Part shown: one piece after another, positions 19,544 to 27,708 of the stretch
Layout of the letters: each line of letters begins with the position of its first letter
How positions within the stretch are numbered: the stretch's first letter is position 1
DNA from: Bacteroidales bacterium
Lineage (GTDB): Bacteria > Bacteroidota > Bacteroidia > Bacteroidales > UBA1715
Assembly (NCBI GenBank): GCA_024409235.1
Contig: JAKSUA010000002.1
Location: forward strand, 157,961 to 221,960
Reading direction: 5' to 3'
DNA: 64,000 nt
Notes under the pieces: generated by a model
What the model was told of the DNA's origin: nothing
Seen by the model: only the letters and a program-made list of their open reading frames with translations
Databases searched by the model: none
Program-made: the position numbers and the translations under genes

Positions 19544-20791
19544 TCAATACGGATACACACCTTCCGAAGCTCCCTTCATCAAAGCTTCGTATATTTCCTG
19601 ATTACGAATGCTTAAATCCGTACGTTTTACTATTCTAAAACGTTCACAGTCCCAATAAAATGGTGCCAAACCATAATTTTTAGATTCTCTTGTAACTGTT
19701 TCAACCCATTGGCAAACACTTTTACGATGTAATTCTAAATTTCCAACCTCCTCATCGTCATCGCGATACTTACAACCATATTCACCCATGATTATAGGAT
19801 AATCCTTATCAACAAATTTCTTTTTTAACTTACTGAATTCAGATTTTATATAACTAACACCATTACTTTTCGCAGCATTTTTCTCAGTCTGTACTGTATC
19901 TAGAAAATCTCCCCAATAATAACACATTTTTCCCCACGACTGATCTTCGTCAAGAGCTGTGAAATTAAATGGATTATAGCAATGCACTTCCAATGCTAAA
20001 CGATCAGAAATTAGATCTTTCGGAAAATTCTTATAATACAAATAAGTCTTATCCATATCAGATTCCGGTCCTTGAACTACAAGCGTCCTAAAACGGTTAT
20101 TTCCACCCGTTGAACGAACTGCATATATAAAAGACTGTTCATAAGCAACTATCGTCTCTAAACATGCTTTTATTTCGTTTGTATTAACATCTGGTTCATT
20201 TAATCCTGCAAAAATTAAATGATCGTCATAATCAATAAATTCATTCGCTATTTGAGTCCAATAATTTATATATTTTTTGTTCACCTCTTCATTAAACCCA
20301 TTTGGAATATCATCTTCTATCCATCCCTTATCCCAATGAATATTTAGCATGACATACATGTTTTCGTTTATTGCATAATCCACAACTTCATGCACACGTT
20401 TCATCCATGATTCTTTTATAACACCATTAGACTGATAAATATCCCATGCGCAAGGAATTCTGACTGCATTAAAACCAACACTTTTCACATAAGAAATGAT
20501 TTCCTGAGTAGTTTTCGCCTCACCCCACGAAGTTTCACCTCCTGTAGCTTCAAGTGTATTACCAAGATTCCATCCTGCATAAATAGAACTTACCACTTCT
20601 TTTGCTGTACGCATTCCATTAGGATTAATTGTATCGAAAGGATGTTCCAGTTCTTCCGGTTCCTCTGGTACTGATACTGTATCCAATTCTGTTCCTTCGT
20701 TTTCTGGCTTCGGATTATCTTTTGGAGAAGAACAAGAAAAAAGGCAGAAAGAAAGGAATGCCGTTAATAAGAATAAATTAATTTGTTTCAT
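19544..20791 (-). CDS. Glycoside hydrolase family 5 lipoprotein (cellulase-like)
   Basis: A 415-residue secreted endoglucanase-like enzyme. A lipoprotein signal peptide ends at LFSCSS (Cys20), followed by an acidic, Pro-rich linker (about 22-52) and a (beta/alpha)8 GH5 domain: AGWNLGNTLEATGG, GFNAVRIPCAWD, the acid/base Glu in GLNEP, and the nucleophile Glu in IIMGEYG. The pattern resembles GH5 subfamilies active on beta-glucans, xyloglucan or mannan; the substrate is not certain. The enzyme is probably anchored in the outer membrane. It lies 12 bp after aguB but has no metabolic link to it. Confidence 0.88.
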   Translation of the reverse strand: MKQINLFLLTAFLSFCLFSCSSPKDNPKPENEGTELDTVSVPEEPEELEHPFDTINPNGMRTAKEVVSSIYAGWNLGNTLEATGGETSWGEAKTTQEIISYVKSVGFNAVRIPCAWDIYQSNGVIKESWMKRVHEVVDYAINENMYVMLNIHWDKGWIEDDIPNGFNEEVNKKYINYWTQIANEFIDYDDHLIFAGLNEPDVNTNEIKACLETIVAYEQSFIYAVRSTGGNNRFRTLVVQGPESDMDKTYLYYKNFPKDLISDRLALEVHCYNPFNFTALDEDQSWGKMCYYWGDFLDTVQTEKNAAKSNGVSYIKSEFSKLKKKFVDKDYPIIMGEYGCKYRDDDEEVGNLELHRKSVCQWVETVTRESKNYGLAPFYWDCERFRIVKRTDLSIRNQEIYEALMKGASEGVYPY

Positions 20792-20803
20792 TTTATAACT
20801 TTT

Positions 20804-21694
20804 TTATTTACAAAATCTCTTTACAATATCGGAATAGGCATCAATTCGTCTGTCTCTAAAAAATGGCCAAATACGACGCACATCTTCAGAGCGCGAAAGC
20901 GACACTTCAACGACCATAACTTCTTCGTTTTCAGAAGATGCCTGTTGAATAAATTCACCTTGTGGACCAACCACAAAACTACTTCCCCAGAATTGAATAC
21001 CGTTAGTTTGTCCGGAAGGATCTTTTTCCCAGCCAACACGGTTCACTGAAATTACTGGCAAACCATTTGCAACCGCATGTCCACGTTGAGAAATTATCCA
21101 CGCATCACGCTGACGAGTCTTTTCATCTTGCGTATCACTTGATTCCCAACCAATTGCCGTTGGATAAATCAACATATCGGCCCCTTTCATTGCCATAATT
21201 CGTGCTGCTTCCGGATACCATTGATCCCAGCAAACAAGCACGCCCAATGTTCCAACAGATGTCTGAATCGGCTCAAAACCTAAATCGCCAGGCGTAAAAT
21301 AAAACTTTTCATAGTATGCAGGATCATCAGGAATATGCATTTTTCTATATTTTCCAGCAATAGAACCATCTTTTTCAAACACAACAGCCGTATTATGGTA
21401 TAAACCAGCCGCACGTTTTTCAAATAAAGATGTCACTAATACAACATTACATTCTTTTGCAACAGATGCATATAAATCAGTTGACGGACCAGGAATTGTT
21501 TCCGCAAGGTCAAAATTATTCACATCCTCTACCTGACAAAAATATGGCGTATTGTGTAATTCCTGCAACACAACCAATTCCGCACCTTGCGATGCACATT
21601 GTTTAATTTTTGAAACTATTTTATCCTTATTGGCCTCAACATTCTCGCTTATAGCCAATTGTACCAATCCTATCTTCAACTTCTTTTCCATCAT
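20804..21694 (-). CDS. aguB: N-carbamoylputrescine amidohydrolase
   Basis: A 296-residue nitrilase-superfamily enzyme that hydrolyses N-carbamoylputrescine to putrescine, CO2 and ammonia. The Glu-Lys-Cys triad is visible: Glu in VVLQELHN, Lys in KYRKMHIPDD, Cys in VLVCWDQWYPEAAR. Further family residues are YTPGD-like FYFTPGDLG and the C-terminal RRIWPFFRDRRID. It lies six bases after aguA, so both steps of agmatine-to-putrescine conversion are one operon transcribed leftwards. Confidence 0.93.
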   Translation of the reverse strand: MMEKKLKIGLVQLAISENVEANKDKIVSKIKQCASQGAELVVLQELHNTPYFCQVEDVNNFDLAETIPGPSTDLYASVAKECNVVLVTSLFEKRAAGLYHNTAVVFEKDGSIAGKYRKMHIPDDPAYYEKFYFTPGDLGFEPIQTSVGTLGVLVCWDQWYPEAARIMAMKGADMLIYPTAIGWESSDTQDEKTRQRDAWIISQRGHAVANGLPVISVNRVGWEKDPSGQTNGIQFWGSSFVVGPQGEFIQQASSENEEVMVVEVSLSRSEDVRRIWPFFRDRRIDAYSDIVKRFCK

Positions 21695-21700
21695 TTTTAT

Positions 21701-22714
21701 CTATAAAACACCTTTTGGATATTGCATTGTTACACAATGTAGAGAACCGTGCTGTAAAATTAAAACAGAACAATCTATTGGAACTATTTCTTTTGTAGGA
21801 AACAACGACTGCAAGATTCTTATTGCTTCTGCATCCGTTTCACAATTATAGACAGGCAATAAAACTGCGTCGTTCATAATTAAGAAATTAGCATATGTTG
21901 CTGGAATACGCTCACCATCTTCATCAAATATAGGTGGAGTCATAGGAAGCGGAACCAATGTATATGGAGTGCCATCAATAGTTGTAAACGCCTCCAATTC
22001 TTGTTTCATTGCCTGCAAATCTACATAATGCATATCATTTGCATTACCACAAGATACATAAGCAATCGTATGATTATCAACAAGTCTTGCCAAAGTGTCA
22101 ATGTGCCCATCCGTATCATCGCCAGCAAGTTCGCCATGAGAAAGCCATAGAACTTTTTTCAACGAAAATGTTTCTTTTAAAAACGCCTCAATGTCAGTTT
22201 TCGTCATAGATGGATTGCGGAATTTACTCAACAAACAAGATTCCGTGGTCAGCATGATTCCTTCACCATCAGATTCAATTGAGCCGCCTTCCAAAACAAA
22301 ATTTGAAAAATCTGTATAGCCTGTTTTAAAGATGCCATTCTTGTATAGCGCCGATGTTATTTTATCATCTTTTTCTGCCGGAAATTTCTGTCCCCAACCA
22401 TTAAAACAAAAGTCATACAAAACATATTTACCGTCTTCTATAACTGTAATTGCCCCATGGTCACGAGCCCAAACATCATTGGTATCAACTTCTACAAATG
22501 AAATGTTTTCATTTAGAACCGCTCCCAATTCAGATTTTACATCTTGTATATTTTTACAAGCAATTATCAGTTTTTGTCTGCAACTAATTTCTCTTGCAAT
22601 ATTCACAAAACAAGCAAGTGCACGCTCATACACAGGAGCAAAATCTGTCCCTCTATGAGGCCAAGTCAACTGTATGCAATCTTGTGATTCCCACTCTGCT
22701 GGTAAACGCTTCAT
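21701..22714 (-). CDS. aguA: Agmatine deiminase
   Basis: A 337-residue guanidino-group hydrolase (PPAD family) that converts agmatine to N-carbamoylputrescine and ammonia, the first step of the pathway finished by aguB. Seen: ESQDCIQLTWPHRGTDF near the N-terminus, DVWARDHGAI, the substrate- and catalysis-linked GELAGDDTDGHIDTLARLV, and a C-terminal LQHGSLHCVTMQYPKG with the catalytic Cys. A TAnnTTTG promoter (22733-22740) lies 18 bases upstream. Confidence 0.94.
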   Translation of the reverse strand: MKRLPAEWESQDCIQLTWPHRGTDFAPVYERALACFVNIAREISCRQKLIIACKNIQDVKSELGAVLNENISFVEVDTNDVWARDHGAITVIEDGKYVLYDFCFNGWGQKFPAEKDDKITSALYKNGIFKTGYTDFSNFVLEGGSIESDGEGIMLTTESCLLSKFRNPSMTKTDIEAFLKETFSLKKVLWLSHGELAGDDTDGHIDTLARLVDNHTIAYVSCGNANDMHYVDLQAMKQELEAFTTIDGTPYTLVPLPMTPPIFDEDGERIPATYANFLIMNDAVLLPVYNCETDAEAIRILQSLFPTKEIVPIDCSVLILQHGSLHCVTMQYPKGVL

Positions 22715-22732
22715 TTGTCTATCAATTTATTA

Positions 22733-22740
22733 CAAAAGTA
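22733..22740 (-). promoter_or_regulatory. Promoter -7 element of aguA-aguB
   Basis: TACTTTTG on the minus strand, a TAnnTTTG match, 18 bases before the aguA ATG. No -33 TTG is visible. Confidence 0.6.
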
Positions 22741-22779
22741 TGAAAAATATTGTTTGCTTCACTATTAGGAACACATCCA

Positions 22780-23511
22780 TCAATCGTTTACGATAACAAT
22801 ATTTTCTGCAGGGATTAGATCTTCGCAACGATATTTTCGGAATAATTGAACAACAGTTACCACATCTTTTTGGCAATATTCCACAATACGAGGAAGATTA
22901 TGTTCTTTCCAATAGACATCGCATACCTGCGAACCATCAATATCATCTTTTGGCGTAGGAATGCCGAAAATATGGGCAAGCAATGCTAACGAAGTATAGT
23001 TTTTATAGTCTGCAAAGCGCCATAAATCCAACGTATCAAAATGTTGAATCTCCCAAGGTTTCTTCCCTCTCGTATCCAACGAAATTGGTACCTTAATTCC
23101 ATTTATCAACGCACGACGGGCAATAAAAGGAAAATCAAACTCATATCCGTTATGAGCGCAGAAATATGTTTTTTTCGTATTAAAATATTTGTTGACCAAA
23201 GCAACAAAATCCTCTAACAATTGATGTTCATCATCGTTTGCAAATGAACGGACTCGTAGTTGATAGCCATTTTCTTTTTTACGCAGAAATGCGACCGAAA
23301 TACAGATTATTTTTCCAAATTCCGCAAAGATCCCCGCTTTTTTATACAACTCTTCTGGTGAAATATCGTCCGTTTTCATTCGTACGGACTTTTTCACCCA
23401 CAAATTACGTTCCTCCTCCGACAATTCTGATTCAAGACCATGTTGCGGCACAGTCTCAATGTCAAGGAATAAGATTTTGGTAATGTCAATACCTGTTACT
23501 GTGGTGTCCAT
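22780..23511 (-). CDS. DEDD-family 3'-5' exonuclease (PolB-exonuclease-like)
   Basis: A 243-residue ribonuclease-H-like exonuclease related to the proofreading domain of family B polymerases, here as a free-standing protein. Seen: ExoI with FLDIETVPQHG (D and E, about residues 16-20), ExoII with CAHNGYEFDFPFIARRA, and ExoIII with IVEYCQKDVVTVVQLFRKY (Y-x3-D). No polymerase domain follows. Members of this family are common in Bacteroidota; the natural substrate is not established. No obvious promoter motif was seen upstream. Confidence 0.85.
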   Translation of the reverse strand: MDTTVTGIDITKILFLDIETVPQHGLESELSEEERNLWVKKSVRMKTDDISPEELYKKAGIFAEFGKIICISVAFLRKKENGYQLRVRSFANDDEHQLLEDFVALVNKYFNTKKTYFCAHNGYEFDFPFIARRALINGIKVPISLDTRGKKPWEIQHFDTLDLWRFADYKNYTSLALLAHIFGIPTPKDDIDGSQVCDVYWKEHNLPRIVEYCQKDVVTVVQLFRKYRCEDLIPAENIVIVND

Positions 23512-23542
23512 TAAATAGTGATTTGTTATTGGTGGTTAGTGA

Positions 23543-24049
23543 TTAAAATTTTGGGGCATTGAATCCTTTTAAGAAACTTTCCCAAGTATTTGTTATTTCA
23601 TAAACATGTTCTCCAAAATAAAACAAATACGGCTGAATAGTTTCCCTTGTCACATATCCAGGAATTGGTGCTACCATATTATACTTTTCAACCATATAAA
23701 TAGTTGTCGGATAGCTCATTTTTCCTTGCAATAATTTTATAGCTAAATCATGCGTTTTTCCCGAATTCGTATATACAGAATCGCGGTATGTGATTTTTTC
23801 ATTTGTTTCTGCATTTAGTTTTACGGCATAAAAATTTGAGTTTATATAATTAACAACAGCACTGTCTTTATATGTGGTTGCATCAAGCCGTTTACACCAA
23901 CCGCACCAATCTGTATAAACATCTATCAAAACAGGCTTTCCATCTTTTTTTGATAATTCCATTGCCTTTTCAAAAGACATCCAATTAATCTGAGAAAAAG
24001 ACGAGATACTTACCAATACCATTATATAAATCAATCCTATTTTTTTCAT
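23543..24049 (-). CDS. Secreted thioredoxin-family protein
   Basis: A 168-residue exported thiol-disulfide protein. A signal peptide (MKKIGLIYIMVLVSISSFSQ) leads to a thioredoxin fold with the active-site pair in DWCGWCKRLD (DUF255/thioredoxin_7-like, as in DsbD C-terminal and SoxW-type domains) and a cis-Pro block MSYPTTIYM. It probably acts in the periplasm on disulfides or as a reductase. The frame also opens from an ATG at 24055; the MKK start is preferred for its signal peptide. A TAAACTTG element (24073-24080) could be the promoter. Confidence 0.82.
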   Translation of the reverse strand: MKKIGLIYIMVLVSISSFSQINWMSFEKAMELSKKDGKPVLIDVYTDWCGWCKRLDATTYKDSAVVNYINSNFYAVKLNAETNEKITYRDSVYTNSGKTHDLAIKLLQGKMSYPTTIYMVEKYNMVAPIPGYVTRETIQPYLFYFGEHVYEITNTWESFLKGFNAPKF

Positions 24050-24222
24050 GACCATCACATTTAATATTATTGCAAGTTTAAAATAATTCTTTGGATTTTC
24101 AGCTTTTAAAAGAACTCTTTTATCCTTACTATATTGTGATAAATAAGATAATTTTACAAAAAATCACATCAAACTTATTGTAAGTAAAAAAAATGAGTAT
24201 ATTTGCACCGTGATTTTCACAG

Positions 24223-24300
24223 GGCTCCGTAGCACAATTGGATTAATGCCCCTGACTACGGATCAGGAGATTGGGGGTTCGAACCCCTCCGGAGTCACCA
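24223..24300 (+). tRNA. tRNA-Arg(ACG), CCA encoded
   Basis: A full cloverleaf is visible. Acceptor arms GGCTCCG (24223-24229) and CGGAGTC; anticodon stem CCTGA/TCAGG around the loop CTACGGA with anticodon ACG (inosine-modified to read CGU, CGC, CGA); T arm GGGGG-TTCGAAC-CCCTC; discriminator A and an encoded CCA at 24298-24300. The 3' part is duplicated 820 bp downstream (25099-25115), the hallmark of a tRNA used as an integration site. Confidence 0.96.
24279..24295 (+). repeat. tRNA 3'-end copy 1 (att-like direct repeat)
   Basis: The sequence TCGAACCCCTCCGGAGT inside the tRNA is repeated at 25099-25115 with only two C-to-T differences; CCTCCGGAGT is identical. This copy lies in the intact tRNA. 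Confidence 0.65.
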
Positions 24301-24302
24301 AT

Positions 24303-24340
24303 AAAAACGCGAGTAATTGAAAAAATTATTTGCGTTTTTT
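24303..24340 (+). terminator. Terminator after tRNA-Arg
   Basis: AAAAACGC...AGTAATT pairs imperfectly with AATTATT...GCGTTTTT, followed by a T run. It resembles the hairpin found after the second tRNA-end copy at 25116-25156. Confidence 0.65.
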
Positions 24341-24423
24341 TGTTTTATTGAAAACTTCCGGAATTTTTCCGATTTTTTTTAATTTCCTCTTACATTTTCC
24401 AATTTTCGGCAGATGCATTATCT

Positions 24424-24766
24424 TTATAACCTCCGCGAAATGTGTTTAATATTGCGCAACATTTTTTCTTCATGTTTTTTATATTTCTTATCATAACCCC
24501 ACAAACGCCAATAATAATTAAGTGAATCATAATCGTTTTTAGGAATCTTTAAATGTTCTATTCTTTTTGCAGATTTTCTAATTCGTGTTTTTTGTCGTAC
24601 AGACCGTTTTTGTAACGTGTCTTTTCTTCGGTTTCAATTTTTAAGTTATTCTCCAAATCCGAAAGCATTTAAGTTAATGCGTCGTCAAGATTATTGCAGT
24701 CCGGATTCTTTTTTTGAACTCTGCAATTTTGTTGAATGTTTCCTGTTTGATTTTGATTTTTTCCAT
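24424..24766 (-). pseudogene. Broken small gene of the relic island
   Basis: The minus strand reads MEKIKIKQETFNKIAEFKK from an ATG at 24766, then continues through two other frames: a charged coiled-coil stretch starting MLSDLENNLKIETEEK and a last part HLKIPKNDYDSLNYYWRLWG ending at 24424. Joining them needs two frameshifts (both at A-rich runs) and one in-frame stop readthrough, so the gene is dead unless the lesions are sequencing errors. The product would be a roughly 110-residue charged helical protein of unknown family, like small genes in Bacteroidales phages and integrative elements. Confidence 0.5.
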
Positions 24767-24773
24767 GTTTATA

Positions 24774-24802
24774 TTGACTTTTATTTTTTTATTTTATATT
24801 TG
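24774..24802 (+). promoter_or_regulatory. Orphan promoter in the relic island
   Basis: TTG (24774-24776) and TATATTTG (24795-24802) separated by 18 bp. No protein gene follows; a hairpin terminator comes 40 bases later. Confidence 0.55.
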
Positions 24803-24808
24803 CATCGA

Positions 24809-24869
24809 CGTTGTGTGGCAGCTTGACCGCGAATTGACGTTAAAAGCACTTAATTTAAGTGCTTTTTTT
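24809..24869 (+). ncRNA. Candidate small RNA of the relic island
   Basis: A predicted transcript of about 60 bases: start near 24809, seven bases after a TAnnTTTG promoter, and end at a strong hairpin (AAGCACTT 24844-24851 / AAGTGCTT 24857-24864 plus T run). No open reading frame of note lies inside. The body is more GC-rich than its surroundings. Existence as an RNA is inferred from the promoter-terminator pair alone. Confidence 0.4.
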
Positions 24870-25098
24870 ATTGTTGTTTATTGGATTATGTTTTTTGTCA
24901 TAATTCATTCACTCAAAAATTTCTGTAAATCAATACAATAAACATAATTGTTATAACAAAAACAAAGGGTTTTCGTTGCTCTAAACATTGGAAACCTAAA
25001 CAAAAAAATTTGATTTTTTAAGTGTAAAAAACGGCTATAAAAATGCCACATAATTCTCAAATTACCGCTTTTTATATCTTTATTTGATAATTCAATTA

Positions 25099-25115
25099 TC
25101 GAATTCCTCCGGAGT
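25099..25115 (+). repeat. tRNA 3'-end copy 2 (att-like direct repeat)
   Basis: TCGAATTCCTCCGGAGT repeats the tRNA-Arg T-loop/acceptor segment at 24279-24295 with two transitions, then runs directly into a hairpin terminator like the one after the tRNA. Confidence 0.65.
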
Positions 25116-25156
25116 AAAAAAAACGCAAATAGCTGATAGCCATTTGCGTTTTTTTT
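25116..25156. terminator. Perfect bidirectional hairpin between the island and recF
   Basis: Fifteen-base arms (25116-25130 and 25142-25156) with A run and T run flanks and an 11-base loop. It can end recF transcription leftwards and may be the original terminator of the tRNA gene. Confidence 0.8.
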
Positions 25157-25167
25157 ATGAGTTTCAT

Positions 25168-26268
25168 TTATAGAGGTTTCACAGCTCCACCGCTCTCTAC
25201 ATTCCAAAAGATTCCACTACTTTGTCTTATTTTAAAAACATCATGCAGAAGCATTTTGTCTGTATCTGTAATAAAAATTTGCCCAAAATCTTGTTTCTCA
25301 ACAATATCAAAGATATTTTTCGCCCTCTGTTTATCTAGCTTATCAAATAAATCATCCAATAAAAGAATAGGTTTTTGACCATTTTTAAATTCTTTTATCA
25401 GCTGATATTGTGAAAATTTCAATGCCAATAAAAAAGATTTTTTTTGCCCTTGCGAAGCGACCGATTTCACTAAATTTCCATCGAAATAAAACTGTAAATC
25501 ATCACGATGTATTCCTACGCTAGTATATGTCAGAATTTTATCCTTCTCGAGATTTTTCGCCAACAGCGTTCTCATATCTCCTTTATCTAACTGAGATTCA
25601 TAAGAAATTGTACATTCCTCAGTCTCTGCTATTTCCGAATAGAAAGAATTAGTCCGTTGCGAAAGTATCTCCACAACCTTTTTCCGTTCCTGATATATTG
25701 CAAGTCCCAGTATAGAAAGCTTCTCATCCAAGATAGACAAATACGTTTCATCAAAACCGCCCTCCTGTTTCAACAAAGAATTTCGTTGCTGCAACAATTT
25801 ACTGTAAACTAACAAATTAGAAAAATACTCACGATTATACATTGAAATAAATGTATCAAGGAATTTTCTTCGTTCTGAGCCACCCTCATTTATCAACGAA
25901 ATATCCGAAGGAGAAACAAACACTAAAGGTAATATGCCAATATGATCTGAAAATCTTGTATATTTTTTTTCATTGCACTTTATTATCTTTGATTTATCAT
26001 CCTGATTATAAGCACATGAAATCTTTAGTTGAACATCTTCCACATCATAATTTCCCTGTATAAGAAAAGACTTTTCACCATTCTTCACATTCGCTGCATC
26101 ATTAGTCTGCAGAAAACTTTTGCAAAACGACAAATAGTAAATTGCATCTAAAATGTTAGTTTTCCCCACACCATTCATCCCTATCAAGCAATTGACAGTT
26201 TCGTTACACGAAAAAGACATTTCCTCGATATTTCGATAATGATATACAGATAAATTCTTAAGAATCAT
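25168..26268 (-). CDS. recF: DNA replication and repair protein RecF
   Basis: A 366-residue ABC-type ATPase that loads RecA at gaps with RecO and RecR. Seen: MILKNLSVYHYRNI at the start, Walker A in GMNGVGKTNILDA (about residue 30), the RecF-typical FVSPSDISLI and RRKFLDTFIS, the signature ASQGQKKSFLLALK, and Walker B PILLLDDLFDKLD. The open frame runs 50 codons further up, but that part overlaps rnz in another frame; the ATG at 26266-26268 is the family start. It begins one base after the rnz stop, so rnz and recF are co-transcribed. Confidence 0.95.
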   Translation of the reverse strand: MILKNLSVYHYRNIEEMSFSCNETVNCLIGMNGVGKTNILDAIYYLSFCKSFLQTNDAANVKNGEKSFLIQGNYDVEDVQLKISCAYNQDDKSKIIKCNEKKYTRFSDHIGILPLVFVSPSDISLINEGGSERRKFLDTFISMYNREYFSNLLVYSKLLQQRNSLLKQEGGFDETYLSILDEKLSILGLAIYQERKKVVEILSQRTNSFYSEIAETEECTISYESQLDKGDMRTLLAKNLEKDKILTYTSVGIHRDDLQFYFDGNLVKSVASQGQKKSFLLALKFSQYQLIKEFKNGQKPILLLDDLFDKLDKQRAKNIFDIVEKQDFGQIFITDTDKMLLHDVFKIRQSSGIFWNVESGGAVKPL

Positions 26269-26269
26269 A

Positions 26270-27223
26270 CTATAACGACTTCGGTTGCCATAAACAATAT
26301 GGCGGTTTATTAACAGTGTACGAATATAAATCCGAAGCGAGTTCCGTATTTTCAAATACTTCCGTAGCTTCTTCCCTATGGCCATCCAATGACTTATAGC
26401 GTGCCGAATAGTGGCCAATTATCAACTTTTCTGCATTTGCAAGTTTTGCACATTCTGCGGCCTGCCTTGCCGTTGAATGAAAAGTTTCTTTTGCCAAATC
26501 TGAATAATTCTGCAAAAAAGTTGCTTCATGATACATCAAACGAACATTTTTGATGTATTCTGCAATTTCTGGTTTAAAAACAGTATCTGCAATATACGCA
26601 TACGAGAATGCCGGTTTCGGATCAGTTGTCAATTCCGTATTTGCAATCACCGTACCGTCACATAAGGTGTAATCCGCACCTTGTTTTATGCTTTTTACAT
26701 CTTCTATACTAATATTATACTGAGATATTGCAGCCTTCTTTATATTTCGTTCACGCTCATTTTCAGCGAAATAAAATCCCCAGCAGTCTATTCTATGAGA
26801 CAGATAAATTGAATAGATTTTATAATTCTTCTTTTCTTCAATACATGCAAACGGTTCTTTGGGTAATTCCTTGAAAAAAAGCGGAAATTTCAGATTTTGT
26901 TCTTCACAACGAAAATGAAACCGTACAATTTCTTCCAACCCCTTCGGACCATAGATTACCAACGGGGTTTTGCGTCCAGTAAGATTCAGCGAAGCCAAAA
27001 GACCAAAAATCCCATAATAATGGTCACCATGCAAATGAGATATGAAGATTACGTTTATATTTTCAAAAGGAACTTTTGCACGTCGAAGCTGCATTTGCGT
27101 TCCCTCTCCGCAATCCAACAAGAAATATTTCCCTAACGCATGAAATATTTGAGACGACGGAAAACGTAATGAATTTGGAGTTGCTGAACTACAACCTAAT
27201 ACGGTGAGTGAATAATCCTCCAT
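26270..27223 (-). CDS. rnz: Ribonuclease Z
   Basis: A 317-residue metallo-beta-lactamase-fold endonuclease that trims tRNA 3' trailers. Seen: LDCGEGTQMQLRRAKV, the zinc motif FISHLHGDHYYGI (HxHxDH), the YIADT block, EATFLQNYSDLAKETFHSTA (with the downstream His), and HYSARYKS near the C-terminus. Length is typical of the short bacterial form. It lies three bases after the STAS gene and one before recF in a leftward operon. Confidence 0.95.
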   Translation of the reverse strand: MEDYSLTVLGCSSATPNSLRFPSSQIFHALGKYFLLDCGEGTQMQLRRAKVPFENINVIFISHLHGDHYYGIFGLLASLNLTGRKTPLVIYGPKGLEEIVRFHFRCEEQNLKFPLFFKELPKEPFACIEEKKNYKIYSIYLSHRIDCWGFYFAENERERNIKKAAISQYNISIEDVKSIKQGADYTLCDGTVIANTELTTDPKPAFSYAYIADTVFKPEIAEYIKNVRLMYHEATFLQNYSDLAKETFHSTARQAAECAKLANAEKLIIGHYSARYKSLDGHREEATEVFENTELASDLYSYTVNKPPYCLWQPKSL

Positions 27224-27226
27224 GTA

Positions 27227-27574
27227 TTAATCGTTTTGCAGAAAATCCTCTGCTTTTTCCTTATTTGCCACGATATTCAGCACAGATTCAAGCTGCGAGA
27301 TTGTAATCAAACGATCGACAGCTTCCTGTAAACCACAAAGGACAAACAAACCTCCAGAATTCTTACACAAACGATTTGCGACCAAAATTGCACTCAAACC
27401 TGACGAATCACAATAGGAACAATTCGACAAATCAAGAACGATATTCTTTTCTCTGTTTCCGTTCAATTGAACAAAATCAGATTTCAAAGGAGTCGCAATC
27501 TGAATGTCCAAACGTTCTGCAAGAACCTCTACCAAGGTATAAGTTGAATGCTTTGTAATTTTACAGTAATCCAT
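27227..27574 (-). CDS. STAS-domain protein (anti-sigma-factor antagonist type)
   Basis: A 115-residue single STAS domain like SpoIIAA/RsbV. Seen: the conserved strand-loop NIVLDLSNCSYCDSSGLSAILVANRL with the potential phospho-serine in DSSGLS, and later GLFVLCGLQEAVDRLI. Such proteins act in partner-switching, binding an anti-sigma factor or other kinase when unphosphorylated. No kinase or sigma partner is next to it; instead it heads an operon with rnz and recF. A minus-strand TATATTTG at 27619-27626 is the likely promoter. Confidence 0.85.
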   Translation of the reverse strand: MDYCKITKHSTYTLVEVLAERLDIQIATPLKSDFVQLNGNREKNIVLDLSNCSYCDSSGLSAILVANRLCKNSGGLFVLCGLQEAVDRLITISQLESVLNIVANKEKAEDFLQND

Positions 27575-27618
27575 CGCAAAAAGAATTTAGTGAAAAACAA
27601 ATAAATTTTGTTTTACTG

Positions 27619-27626
27619 CAAATATA
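27619..27626 (-). promoter_or_regulatory. Promoter -7 element of the STAS-rnz-recF operon
   Basis: TATATTTG on the minus strand, 44 bases before the STAS gene ATG, divergent from the fucosidase promoter. Confidence 0.55.
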
Positions 27627-27682
27627 TCATTTTTTCAAAACAAAAAAGGAGACGATTACAGAAATAACAACGATTAGCGTTT

Positions 27683-27690
27683 TATCTTTG
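27683..27690 (+). promoter_or_regulatory. Promoter -7 element of the fucosidase gene
   Basis: TATCTTTG (TAnnTTTG), 18 bases before the ATG at 27709. The longest frame begins at a TTG (27688) inside this element, so that start is not credible. Confidence 0.65.
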
Positions 27691-27708
27691 CAAAAACAAT
27701 TTCGAACA

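Larger units (their letters stand above)
24296..25115. mobile_element. Relic integrated island downstream of tRNA-Arg
   Basis: An 820-bp AT-rich stretch between the tRNA 3' end and its partial copy. It contains a terminator, a broken minus-strand gene (24424-24766), a promoter-terminator pair that may encode a small RNA (24774-24869), and otherwise only short spurious frames. No integrase remains. The layout fits the decayed remainder of an element that integrated into the tRNA gene; this is an inference from the direct repeats and content. Confidence 0.55.

Noticed and set aside
24617..24941. Two overlapping plus-strand frames (69 and 75 codons) in the tRNA island
   Set aside because: Phe/Leu-rich translations of AT-rich DNA with no family pattern; they lie over the broken minus-strand gene and the putative small RNA.
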